From Ciona savignyi (taxonomy: Eukaryota > Chordata > Ascidiacea > Phlebobranchia > Cionidae): a stretch of DNA of 64,000 bases. Every line of letters begins with the position of its first letter. Position 1 is the first letter of the stretch. Made by a program: the position numbers and the translations under genes. Below, in pieces: positions 25,503 to 38,615 of the stretch. The stretch spans positions 187,736 to 251,735 of the forward strand of contig CH000017.1 of assembly GCA_000149265.1 (NCBI GenBank), given 5' to 3'. The notes under the pieces are model-generated. The model was not told the origin of the DNA and ran no database searches. It worked only from the letters and a program-made list of their open reading frames with translations.

Positions 25503-28500
25503 CTATAATTTACTACTTGCTCGTACCCCGTTCTTTATTGCGTTTTCCCCGAAGCAGTTTTGTCTGTTGGCGCTCCAGTTTCCGAGACAAGCGTCGCCGT
25601 GCTTGCATTTCTTTTCAACGATTTTCCTCCGGTGGTTCATCACTATCTTAGTCTGGCACATTGTCTGCATAATCGTGCTGTTATTATTCATGTTCATGAG
25701 GGGTTAAATTTTTGTGAAGGGTCGAACTATTTATGCTAACGCTACTGGATACGTAGCACTCGTAAATTTGCTGTAATCGTTTTCCAATCGACTGGTATAA
25801 ACATAAGTGTCTTTTTCTACAAAAGATAATTTGTTTTAACGTTTTTTCAACACTGGATCAATGTCGACAGTTTGCTGCTAAGTCTTTAAAAGCGTCAGCA
25901 CTCTATTGGCAGTCAAACGGTGAGGATCGAAACCAGCCTTTCTTTAATCCGCCGTTGACAAGGCACTCAGTGGACGTTTCCCTAACCCCAGTACATTAAC
26001 GAGATAAATAAAACAGTACAAAACTTCCCAATATATACAACACAATCCAATAGCTCTGGTGACCACATAATAAAACGATGTAATCTTACAATTGCCCTTG
26101 TGTTAACAAAATGGAATAAATCCCAGTACAGTAACTTAGGGTAGGAGTGGATTGAATACTTTCATGTTTATCTCAGTGAATGGGAAAACCAAGGGGGTTA
26201 ACACACGGGCAATCGTCTGATCACCTTGCGCCCACCGTCGGGTTACCGCCGGAGCTATTGCAGTGTGTTATGTATGATTCACACGTTTCTTTAATTTTGT
26301 AGAACCCATTAATCCGCTGGGTTAAGGCAATGTCCGTTAAGTTTCTTGCCTAAAAACACAATCGCCTAGCTAGCGACCAGTTTCGTGACTTCAACCCTTC
26401 GCCTGAAAGCCGACGCACAAAACCACCAGACTAATCTGTCGGACATTATGTTTAACTTCGGGTGAAAGAAGACATTATAAGCAATTAAAAGAAGATGAAA
26501 ATAAAGCTAATTAGTTGAATTAAACCCAACAACCAGCATCATATTGAACTTATCATTTGATTTTTATCAACAATATACGTCATAGGGAATCTAATTAAAA
26601 CCACATGTTAGGTACGTATGTCGTAATTGGTTTCTGAACATTGTTGTTATAGGGCCCGAACACTTAATAAGATTATAAAATTGCCACGGACCCTTCAAAC
26701 TACGTCATTTAAAAAAATACGTCATTAAAATCTCACTTCTGCCGAAGCGCATCTTTCAGTGTGAAACGTTTGGCCGAATTTGACCGAAATGCCGGCGTAA
26801 CATTCATCGGTCCTGTTCACCTGTTCCACTGTGAGAATACAAAGTTGAAACAAAGTTTAGAAAAATACTGATATGAACGATTATTATAGTAGTTTATTAC
26901 GTGTTAGCCAACACAACCTAAATACTTATTCAAATAAGAGCTTCGTAATACGTCAAATTCAGATATTTCATCTATTTTTTCGTGCTGCAATATGGGTTAA
27001 TACAAGACAGACCAAGTTTCGAATCTATAATTAGCTCGTCACAAAATCTATTTTAAATGACTTAACACAGATCGATCGAGTTTATCATACAATATTTAAT
27101 CTGCGGGTGTCTAAAGTGTGCGTTGACAATTCTATGATTGCCCTTTGACAAATGCTGATCATATTTGCCTGACGGGGCCAAATCATTTTGCCCAAAACCG
27201 TTAACGCTTCCGCCTTTTAGATTTACATAACTGTTGGGGCGCGAGTAATTAAGTAGGTGGTGTTGAATGCTTTTTATACTGAAAACTTACAACACAAGCA
27301 CTTGACAATTAACCTTAAAAGCCCACCACAGGTTATCAAGAGCTTCGTCTGAAAAGTGTAACAACTATTGTTACCTGGTACAATCGGAAACACTTCGTGA
27401 TTACATAGAACAGTGGTATCTAGAAGTGGAGAGTCGTCTCTGGTCAACGCCTCCAAACGGTAGGCAAAGTTTTCAGTGTCGGCAGCCATCGAAATGTTGG
27501 TAAGTTGACAATCTCCCAACTCGCCCCCACTGAATTTTTTTCTTGAGTTTAAAATGTGCATATTGTGGCTTAGAAATTGTTTGCCTAATTTCTCCATTCG
27601 TAGTTAATCGATAGACGGACGGCTTGTGAATTCGAAACCTACCTTTTGCATTTTTGATATGTACTTAATAATATACATTGGGCATTGCTGCTTACCTTTT
27701 ATGCCATTACTGTGTTGTTAAGGCAGACAAAACACACACACTGTAATCATTCCAGTAATATTGAGGTGGTGACCAGTAATCCAAAAGAAACAAATGTTTT
27801 TAAAAATACACACTTAAGGCTGCGGGTCATAATTCAGAGTATTTAACTTACGTGCAAACGGTGTGGTTTCTGATGAAACGAACAAGAATTGGCACATTTA
27901 TTGGGTTTCTATCGTCTGGTAGAACAAGATTCCTTTCGAAACAGTTTATGTATTCATTGGTATCGCGTTCGTTGGGAACTAGGATTTGGCGTTTAAATCT
28001 AGCGTTGGATATCTCGCTTGACCCTCCTTCAGGGTTGGAAGAGAGAGAAAGTGTCGTGAACTCAGCAATACAAAGCATGCTTGTTTGGTACAACGGTGAA
28101 CTTCGGTCAATTAGACTGGTAATGCGGGCGATCCAGCAATCTGCTGTGTCGGTTCCTGACGACGCCCTGTTGTGGAAATGAAACCTTATAGGATGCGTTT
28201 AGATTTTTTTCACAATTTAAAATTAAAGCTTGGATCTGCAACCTAAACTCAAAACCCTCCAAAATTGTACTTAACAATTTTGAGCTCATACCCCTTCGTA
28301 CATTGGCAACTTTTTCCCAACAAAACAGCTAGCAGATGCACAATCAACACCTTTATTTTACAAAGCACTGCTCCACTATTAGAAAATTTTACAGCTAAAC
28401 GAGAACACCGGCGCGCAGCCTAGCACATGCTTTTGACCAAACAAACATTGGGGAATCACCACCATTGTTACTTAGCAAAACACTCGTTTACAAACAATGA

Positions 28501-30535
28501 CTCATGGAGGGTACCACTCGTCACATCGTGCTGTTTAGGAGGTCTTAATTGGTTAAACACTATACCGACCCGATTGAACCTTATACGATCTGGGCAACAC
28601 TAAAAGAAGGTAAGGGGAAAACTGCTCACTAATCCTTGTAGTGTTCAACACACGTTAAGTAATACGCCTACGTCCTTTATTATATGTGTGTCGAGATGGA
28701 AAGAGACCGACGAGAGAGATGCCTCTGGCTTATATAGCCGGCATAAAATAAAGATCTTAAATAATACTACAATCCTAACTCTCCCCTAAACAATAATCTC
28801 AACCCCAAAACCCACCCTAGTTTTTACTCCACCCCTAGCACAAACCCTTTCGCCAAAATATTTGTTTTATCGTGTAGCTCTTGCCCTAGTTTCCGATTTC
28901 CCTCCTTTCAGTTTTCCCCTACTGATCTATCAACGACACACAAAATTGATTAATTATCACTTACAAGCATGTCGCGTCGTCGCTATTTTTGTACCATTTG
29001 GTGTCCAACACTACGTAATCGAGAATGGTTTGAAAAGAAGGAAAAACATCGCTGCTAACCTAGGACAATAATTGCTGTAATTTTATTATATAATAAAAAG
29101 GTTAATTTCTTTAAAATATAAATAAAATGTCAAGACATGATTTTGTTTTGTATATTTTAATTTATCAATTTTGCTGTCATACTAAAAAAACATAGATTTT
29201 GTTTAAACTTACTCTGCGCTCCATACAGCTGGTAAAGAAGGTTCTCATGCTACTGGTTCCAGAAATCTGCATTCGTGCGTTCGGGGGCGACAGGGCTCGT
29301 TTGTGTCGTTGTTCCGGGTGGTAATGGCACCCTGTTTGATATATAATATATATATCTATTATGTTTTAACCCCGTGAATGGGAAAAGGCAATGGTCGTTT
29401 AACTCACGGGCAATCGCCAGGTTATCTCGCCCCACCGTCGGGTTACCGGAGCTATTGTGTATGAATCAGACGTTCCCTTAGTTTGGTAGAACCCATAATA
29501 TGACTAGGTACAGGCAATTCGTTAAGTGCCTTTCGCATGAACACAACCCACTAGCTGTAGAGCAGTTTAGAACCTAAAACCCTCCGGCTGAAAAGGGTTA
29601 CACTAACCCACCAATCCAATCGGTCTGACAAACAATACGTATCATAAGTCTGGCTGTACAATAGTGGCTTTGACGTATCCTATAATCAACCCGGTAGTGG
29701 CGGCGATAAGACAAGCCATTTATTTGCATTTAGCCCTAGGCCACGTATACGTTGGCTATGTGCAGTTGAATCGTTCATGGCGCGTTATTCCGTCAACCGG
29801 AAGGTTAAGAATATAAACCAGTCCCAACTTTAACCGGATAAACATAGACAATGTCTATATCAAAAAAAAGACAATGTCTATACAGCACAATTTTTTAACC
29901 TACTATTTTAACAGGTATTTTTAAGTTTTAAACTTGGTATAAGCTTTTTATAATGTCCATTTTAAATGACCAACTGCATTTATCGATACGTAAACCATTC
30001 GCCAACACGACGGTTTTATAACCACTGAGGAGTATCGTAAATGCGCTTTCATTCCACCAATAGTATTGAACAATTATTATCTTTGTCACCAAGTCGGTGT
30101 TGCATTGTAATAATGATAATATGGTTTTTTGATGAACGTCAAGTGAATAAAAGACCGCTTAGAATAAATATCATTTTATAGGGTAAGGTAATACCTAGGG
30201 CAAAAAATTTGCACATAGCGCTGTTAGTGGTATAATGTTGGTTTATTGATGCTGTTTAAACTAAACATATAGACTTAAAAGTAAAAAAATGCCTTATTCC
30301 GTTTTTTTAACCCATAAAAATGACATTCTGATACGTTCCGATATCAGACGCGTTGTATTGCTTCATGTTTTCACTCAGACAGAGAATAGTTTAGTTTAAG
30401 TTTTTAGAATAGTTTAGAGTAGCATTAGAATAATTTAGTCAACTGAAAATTAAAAATTAAACTATAACAGCAAAGAAACAGCTTACCTGCTACAAGAGAG
30501 AGGCATATTGTCGAGAGCACAGTAAGGCGCAGCAT
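25503..30535 (-). CDS. gene C: secreted precursor with furin-bounded four-cysteine modules
   Basis: Exons in transcript order: 30487-30535, 29213-29331, 28965-29059, 27852-28166, 27375-27529, 27291-27348, 25503-25677; about 321 residues. A 16-residue hydrophobic leader MLRLTVLSTICLSLVA is followed by GCH, then RHKR (25-28). Module 1 has RTFFTSCM, LDYVVLDTKWY, ATC, ADCW and SMLC. RFKR (144-147) follows, and module 2 starts at Gln148 with NEYINC, VRFIRNHTVC, DC and TVLCN. The likely fate is secretion and cleavage after the basic sites. The first five exons align exon by exon with gene B and close in phase. The last two close in phase (stop TAG) but have a poor final acceptor; without that splice the frame stops at TAA just past 27291. 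I do not recognise the family. Confidence 0.72.
26157..26447 (-). mobile_element. SINE-like family 1 copy in the last gene C intron
   Basis: A near full-length copy from ttcatgtttatctcagtgaa to ctaatctgtcggaca. An opposite-oriented, decayed copy lies next to it at about 25905-26065. Confidence 0.75.
28310..28850. other. gene C intron 3, unexplained low-coding sequence
   Basis: No exon was found here. The stretch has blocks of unlike base composition and a TATA-like ggcttatatagccgg near 28728. It could be a decayed transposable-element terminus, but I found no terminal or target-site repeats. Confidence 0.3.
29355..29635 (-). mobile_element. SINE-like family 1 copy, gene C intron 1
   Basis: This full-length diverged copy begins about 25 bp beyond the 29213-29331 exon, so the sequence upstream of that exon's acceptor is partly SINE-derived. 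Contains ccccgtgaatgggaaaa and ccaccgtcgggttaccgg. Confidence 0.75.
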
Positions 30536-30593
30536 CGTAAGGGTAACTGAGAATTCTTGTCCAACTAATACGGGTATGTGGCTTTTAACGTTG

Positions 30594-30601
30594 CTTTTAT
30601 A
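30594..30601 (-). promoter_or_regulatory. TATA box of gene C
   Basis: TATAAAAG on the minus strand lies about 60 bp upstream of the gene C start codon, a plausible distance for a short 5' UTR. Confidence 0.5.
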
Positions 30602-32139
30602 CCAATTTCCAACAAATTAGCCCCAAGGCTTATCACATGGTACATACCAAGTCAAATACCTCGGAAAACTGAACGGATTTAAAGTTTCCCTCCGGTGATG
30701 GTGGTTTCCGTTCTTATTTTTATGCCAATTTGCTGCTCGTTCGAAGTATGCAATGTTTTAGCCCATGCAACAGTTTCGGTTTTACCCATTTAACCCATGC
30801 GACAGTTTCGGTTTGTCTTGCTAGTGCCAATGCAATAACTTCATGGCTTTAAATTTCTTATTTATCTCAATCCATTTAGTGTTTATTATAACCAGTGCTG
30901 TTTTTGCTGGCCAAGTTTCGAACCCGTGACTGGTTTTACTAGGTCAGTTTTTAAATTAAACTCTTAGTTTGAATCGGTCACGCTAACTATTTGACCAAAT
31001 ATGCGCTTCATTTTAAGTTTACCAGATAGTTTGTTGGAATGTTTAAGGTTTGCCTGCAGGTTTAATGGTGTATATGCTGACTACTGATCGTTTGGAGATG
31101 CTGTCGGTTGGTTTATGGGGCAAAAAATGCGCCAGGCTGCATTTTGTTTTGTACTGTTTTTAAACTTTCCATTGGGTTATATTTAAATAAATGAGTTTAT
31201 TAAAAATGTATTGTTTTGGCTAAAATGGTTGCCACTTTATCGATGGGTTCTAGTATCCATTTTGTTAACAAAAGTTTGACCCAATCAAGTCGAGCTTATT
31301 ATTAAATTACTCCTTATCATATGAGGTGATTTCATGGCAATTACCTAGGATGACACGACACGTACCGGTAAATGACGCTTGTCAGCCAATTAAATGCCAA
31401 GTTTTCATCTGTTAACGCTTGAACGCCCCCGGCAAGGTTATATGCAAATTGTTTTGTCTCCCAACGTGATTTAGATTTATGATAAAACCAACGCCAGGGT
31501 AAAATTACTAAATGTAAAAAGGTGTCGCTTCCTAAAAATAATAAGGTTATACTTCCCATTCCAGCATTTGTAATAACTCTGATAACTCCACGGTTGGCAC
31601 CAGGTAATCTGACGATTAAGATGGCGTAAACTCGATAACTGGAGCTATATGCGCTGCAAGAAGTTGTGCGCAGCAAGGATATTAAGGCTATACTTTCCAG
31701 TCCAGCATTTATTTAAGTTTTTATCGAAAAAAATGCAAAAATAAATATGCAATATATTATTTTTTTTTCATTAAATGTGCAGAGATATCGAAAACACTTA
31801 TTAAAAAGAGGGAAAGCAAGAAATCATCAATATACGCAGAGGTAGTATTCGTGAAACTTTATATTTTTTTATTGCTCAAAATCTCCGCAAATCCCAAAAT
31901 GATTTAAAACAATCACTGGTATTTTACAAAAAAAAATTACAAAACGAAAATCATGCAGTTCTTGTGTTACTGCTTCACCAGACAAACGTACACGACTCGT
32001 TGGTAGACGCTTAGTAATGCAGCGAAATTACCAGAGGCCAAAAAACAACACAAATTCCTTGCAATGCAACGAACGACACGTCTGTTGTTCGCATTCAATT
32101 AAGAATAAAACGTGTAATTAAATTAGAACAGCATTGAGA
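30602..32139. other. intergenic spacer between gene B and gene C
   Basis: It contains the 3' end of gene B; a minus-strand AATAAA at 31868-31873 lies about 270 bp past its stop. A tRNA-like family 2 fragment lies at about 30900-31012. A short minus-strand frame ending at 31341 resembles one module exon (see findings). Nothing else is recognisable. Confidence 0.5.
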
Positions 32140-35100
32140 CTAAATCGGGCGACATGACCCCGAGCAAGATGCAATTTGGACACCACTTCCGTCACAATCT
32201 TGAAAAAAAACGCCCGTTTGTCCACATATCCTGTAATGTAACATTATTAAATGAACACTGTTAGAAATTTTTACTGTAAAAGGCTCTAGCAATTAACTAC
32301 TTTTCATACCCGTAAAATTTACGGTGGTTACTGTTTAAAAATTGACGTTTATATTACGGTAAACTTTACCGCGCTTTCGTTAAAAATTTACGGAAATTTC
32401 GATTAAAGTTTTGCAAAACATTTGATTTCAATTTAATAAAAAAATCGATTAAAAATGTTGATTTTCGATTTTCGTTAATCGATTTTCGTTGATTTTCTCT
32501 AATTTTTCGGATAAAATATGTTATTTGTAGAAAAGTGTTTTATTACAAAAGAACATTGCGGTAGAAAGAGTGAACACTTATAGTCACAGAAACAGAGGAA
32601 TTATTTATTTAATCCATCCTTACTACCATCACCCTAACCCCGCCGATACTTTATCCGTTTTATTGTTATAATATATTTAATAGTTAAAATACTCTTTAGT
32701 TACCTCGCTCTCCTTCTAAATCCTTGGCCACACCGAGCTGAACATGCAGTCCAAGGCATCCATGATCCCCAAGTAGAACTTGCTACCCCTCTGTTGCAAG
32801 TTCCACAAGGACATTCTGTAAACTCTCTGCTCTCTCCTGGACAGCTTGTACCGCCGACACAAGTTCTGGTACGTCGCTTATAGGAACAGTCCGACCAGGT
32901 CGACCAAGGTGCCCAAGTGGGTTCAGGGCACACGCCTCGCCCACAGGGCTGGGATTCGTTGTCTACTCCCTCGCAGCCTCTATCACCCGCATTACCACCT
33001 TGACACGTCCGAAACCTTGTGGTAAACGTTCCGACACCCTCACACGTAACGCTACAAGCGTACCACGGTTGCCACTGGCTCCAGGATGCGCATACCATGG
33101 CTGGATGACACACCTGCGAAAACACAACACACATGCATTCAGTTAACGAAAGCATTAAAATTATACTCCACCTCGGAAATAATAACGTTAGCCTATTACA
33201 GGGGGGGAGTCAAAGATTACCCAATGTAATCTGAATTTGATGAAAGCGAAACAACCGAATTAGTATATAGGATATTCATGTTTATCGTAAATGTTAAAAC
33301 TCAAACTGCGTTAACACATAGGCGTACCGAGGAGCGATTGCAGTATGTTCTGCATAATTGAGACGTTCCTTATATTTGGTAGAACCCACTATTCCACAGT
33401 GCCTTGCTCAAGGACACAAACGACCAGCTAGCGACCAGTTTTGACCTATACGGTCGAACAAATTCACTACATTAACAAAATTGCCTAGTCCCTAGACCAC
33501 AGACGCAAACACTCATTAGCGAGATAGAGAACGGTAAACGTCCCTGACACATACACTGAACTTACCCTGCTTTCAGTCGCCGGTCCAGTACATGGGGGAG
33601 TCCCCACTTCACCCAAAGGGCAGGTTCGAGTTCTCGACTGTACAGCAGTTTGACCACACGGTGCTGGGCACGTTCCCCAGGACGTCCAAGCGGTCCAGCC
33701 AACAGGAGGGCTGTCAACTGATTAGAAAAGGGATTTTTTTACTAAATTCCAAAAAAAACAAATAACTGTTCAAGGAGGGGTTAGGCTGCTAATGCGAGTA
33801 TTAAATGTGTAATTGGCGTTGAGTTCAGTCTTGTAGTCAGAGTTAAAGTTGGTTTTCCTTATGGTGTGCTGTTTCCTCCATATACTGTCAACTGATGAGA
33901 AAACAAGAGGTTTTTTACTAAATTTAATAAAAATTAAGTAACTGTTAACTAAAGGTGTAGTTGGCTTCGGTTTCAGTCTTGTAGTGAGAGTTAAAGTTGG
34001 GTTTACTTATTGTATGCTGTTTTCTTCAATATTTTTCACGCACTTTTCATCGAATTTGCTTCGCAATATGCCAAGGAATGTGCCTGTATTATATGGGCTA
34101 CACCCCAGTTTCGCCGCCTCTTACTTACGTAACACGTTCAGTTCACGTTCGCAGCAGGTTTCCTCACAGTTTTGTCGCATGAACTCAGGAAAGGATTCAC
34201 ACCAGGCCATCTGGGTCCGACAAAATGCTTGGCTCCGTCGGTTGGTCAGCTCGTTACACGGATCTGAGAGTTTAAATTATGACTTGTTGTGAGAAGAAGA
34301 TTGATTTGAACGATATTCTATGACTAAAATCAGAATAATACATTTTGTATCGAAACGTTTAGTTGTGTTTGTTGAAATAATTGATTTGGCTTTAAATCAA
34401 CATGATTAAAAGACATTTTTGGGGTGAACATTTTACTCGTATTACCTGGCACCAAACACTTTATGACAACAGTTGTGTATCCGAATGAGTAACGCGGCCG
34501 ATTCTTTTCGGTTGTGTCCTTATTGGGCAAGGCATTTAACCGACATTGCCTGAACCCGGCAAATTAATAGGTTCTACCAAATTAAGGGAACGTGTCTATC
34601 ATACACAATACATTGCAATAGCTTCNNNNNNNNNNNNNNNNNNNNNNNNNNNNNNNNNNNNNNNNNNNNNNNNNNNNNNNNNNNNNNNNNNNNNNNNNNN
34701 NNNNNNNNNNNNNNNNNNNNNNNNNAATAAACATGAATAAACTATCCTATCTTATACGGATTAATATGCAACCGCCTGCTCATTAGGCCTATCATGAGGT
34801 AATCGGTCCCTTGACAGTTAGTTAGTATGCTTTGAAATTATCGGTTATTGGTAAGATGTGTATAATGATGTATTTTGGCTCCTGTTCAATCAAAATCTGG
34901 TAAACATTGTTTTCATTCCTAAAATTAGGCAAATTTTTGATCATTTAATCGTACATATATATTTTTTCTTAAAAAACCGTCATTTACAAGACTTTTCGTT
35001 CTCGCCATCATTCCCGTGTCGTTTTCGAATAAATTTATAAAGTTTTGGTAAATGAAGCATTATTTCAAACTCTGAATAAGAAACGCCGTATAAGCACACT

Positions 35101-38100
35101 GCAACTTTTCACCAAGACAGGCGTTAAGAGCCCGCACCTAGTCGGGAAGTTACATCTATGAACTTCATAAATATACGTTTAAATCATGCTGCCGAATTTA
35201 TGGTCCCATTTGTCGGGTGAAATGATGATTGCGTGACGTCATTACATGTAACGATATTATTTTCTTTTCCGTTCGGAGCATTTGCTTGTAAACTTATTTA
35301 AACAGTGTAGGACAGGATGAACACCGTTAGTTATTATTCATATTTTTATATTATTATTCAGAAGTCGGCTCTTTAACACAGGTATGTTGGCTTTAGTGAA
35401 CCGTCAGCATACCATATATCCACCGTCCGGTGCGTTAATTATCCGACAAACTTTGCTTACTTGGTAAAAATTGGTCTCTGTACGCGTCGTTGCATGTCAC
35501 TATGCTTCCGAACAGCGGCGAGTCTTGTTTTGTCAGCCCTTCCAAAATGAACGGATATACCGCACTTCCACATGCTACCCCGGGGTTCTGCTGTGTGGCG
35601 GTGCGGGCAGGTATGTATGATTGGCTCAGTGAAGAAACTAGGGCGGTTGCTGGAGGGTTGTTAACTTGTCCTTCGTGGAGAACGATTGCGTTGCTGGAGC
35701 GGCCAAGGTCACAAGTCCTAAAACGCAAACGGGTACCGTTTTGTTCTAAACTCCAACAATGTTTAATATGAATACATTAATGGTATATGTATGGAAATCA
35801 TACTGACATGATTTATACACGATTATCTTAACTCATGCCCGTGGTCCAAGGGGTTACCACACAGGCATTCGTCAGATCACCTTGCGCCCACTTTAGGGTT
35901 GCCGAAGCTATTGCAAGGTGTTGTATATGATTCACACGTTGCTTCAAATTGATTGAGCCTATTAATCCGATGGGTTTCAGGCAATGTCCGCGCTCAACAG
36001 TTACTTTAAACTGTTTTAGTACAACCTGCTTTTGTCGAGGTTGCTTTGAAAAAATCAGAGAACCATTTGGTTTAATATTTTGGCCGGATCGGTATTGTTT
36101 TTTTACATGAACACATATGTTTAATTTACTATGCTGTTGAGATCGAATGCTTTTTGTAAAATGAAAAACAGAATTTACTTTCTGAAATTGTTGTTTTGTT
36201 ACATTTGCTTCAGTCATTACTGCATTCTGATTTGTGGAAATTTGTAGCCCAGATTACACCAGTTGACGATCAGTTTAGAAAATCCATTCAGCAAATTTAT
36301 TCAGCATGACGTAACTACTATTTAAAACATATTAGCGGAAACGTCAAAATTAACCGATGATTTAAACCTTTCGAAGGTAATTGGGTACTTGAAATGATCG
36401 ATGTTTGTAAACCGTGTTCTTATGTCGTAAAACTTTTCTCATTACCAACATTAGTATTAAAGCTTTCGTCCCGAAATTACTCCAGGTGGTAAGAAATCCA
36501 ATAAATATACTGTGCAATTAGTGTTTACGGTAAATGATATAATTAGATTTGCTAAATATACTGTGCAATTATTTTTCTACGGTAAATGATGTAATCAGGC
36601 TAATATTTGCTAATGAAGTTTGCCTACCCGCAAATTGCGTGGTCTTCCACGAATCTAACGACAGTGTTTATGTCTAAACTTCTCCTTCCAGGTGGCAGAG
36701 TGATGTTCCGATGTACGCATGTTACGTACTGCTGGCGCAAGACGTCTGACGCGTCGACTACCGGAGCCTGTCGTTTTGGTCTTGCTCGATATGCAACTAA
36801 AAATATAAGAGCAGATCACGGTTTGGTCACATAAATTAATATTTTTTGTCACAAAAGTCAACATTTTCAGTCATATAACTTAATACGTTTATTTACACAA
36901 ATTTTCCATAAATCAAAGCAACTGAAAATATATGAGCAGATCAAGGTTTCATCACAAAAATCCATCAATATTTTTTGTCATGTAAGTCAATATTTTCAGT
37001 CATATAAATTAATACGTTTATTTACATAATACATATATTCACATAAATCAAATATTCACCACACAGCAATGATTTCCTTAAATATGTCCATGGGCAATTC
37101 ATTTTTCCGACAAACAGTAAATATAAAGGGTCTTGCAGCTAATCGACAGTGGTTCTGTTGTCAAATTTTTAATATACCCTTTTTAATATACACATTTTCC
37201 AGGTCAAGATAGACCAAGTCATAATTCAGATTATAAAACAATTTCTTATCTTATACCAACAAATCTCACTTATCCCAGTAGCAGCCACGTCGTCCTGAAG
37301 TTGCCTGATGCAATCTCTTGCTGGCGGAATAAGAGTGGACGTAGATCGAAGGTAAACTTCAAGTCTATTTTGCCAGCAAGCTACAGTATCGTTAAATGAC
37401 CTGTAATATGAACGACATGTTTAAATATATGTGCAGAAGTTATAGAGGGTTAGAATACAATTCCCATTTATCACTGCGAGGGCGGGAAAGAGATAGGGAG
37501 GGTTTTACCAGGGAATAATTTAGATTATCCACCTTTAATCTCCCAACCTAATTGCTTTATTTTACCAGAATAAGGATTACCAATTAGACATACAGAGATT
37601 AGAAAACTTTTGATTCTGAAGCATAGTGTATGAGAGCTGGATATATGGAAACATCTCCGAATGTATTTCAATTATTTTGTCTTGTAATTGTCCATCGATC
37701 GATGTTGGAAACATCTATAGTTTTTGGAAGGGTGGTATAAAGGGGTCCGATATTTTTGGTTTTAGAGGATTTTGCGAGGTGTACTCGGAAGTTGATTTCA
37801 ATATTTCGTTCTGGGCTCATGCATGGCTTTTTTTATGTATATCATACTTGTTATGTAAGTATTTTGTGTCAATAGGTCATTTGATTTTCCAGTTATCCCC
37901 ACTGCCAAAAACAAGAGTGGCAAATAAAATCGTTTTTACCAACGTCGGGTGTAATTTGAACTGAGCAAGCGTATACAAGGCTGATAATATTATCTTATTG
38001 TGCACCACCCAGTTCCAACATAATGTTTATTTTGTTTTTTTATTACCGAGTCAAATTTTGAACCCACGATGGGCTCGTCCATTTGGCCACACGACCGTAT

Positions 38101-38579
38101 ACACCATAATGCTTTGTGTTGTTTAACGTGAGTCGTACGGATGTTCGGCCACCACCAGATAAACAATGTTTTTTTTTTAATTTTGTCATAATTTGTGATA
38201 ATTTAGCTGTCGAATAGAAATAAAAACAAGTTTTTGGTGTTTTCAAATATTTAAATATTTTTTCCTGCAGACGCATGTTTTGTAACGTACTCATTGTAGT
38301 ATTTAATCAATTGTATATAATGTTATCCTTTCGTCAAAAAATACCGGGCAAAAAAATAACCGAAAAATACATGCACAAAATCAACCCAACCCACCCGCAA
38401 ACATTTCCATCGCTTTGAAAATACCAGTTCGTGTCCAGCACGGTGTAGTCTATCACACCGTTCCAATCTGACTGCTGGCTTGATGCCTAAAAATAAGAAA
38501 ATGTAAAGTTAAAATGAATTATTTGTAATTGCACTAGAAAAATATGTCATTGAAATATGATTTAATGTAAATAAGACAT

Positions 38580-38615
<36 letters not shown>

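Noticed and set aside
36655-36864. 69-codon minus frame over gene B exon 5
   Set aside because: Wrong frame; the phase-compatible frame carries RPKR and the QQYVTC and VRFVEDHAIC landmarks.
37270-37320. Shorter form of gene B exon 4 with acceptor at 37320
   Set aside because: Better pyrimidine tract, but it leaves phase 2 with no compatible next exon; the 37364 acceptor closes in phase and restores the DC landmark.
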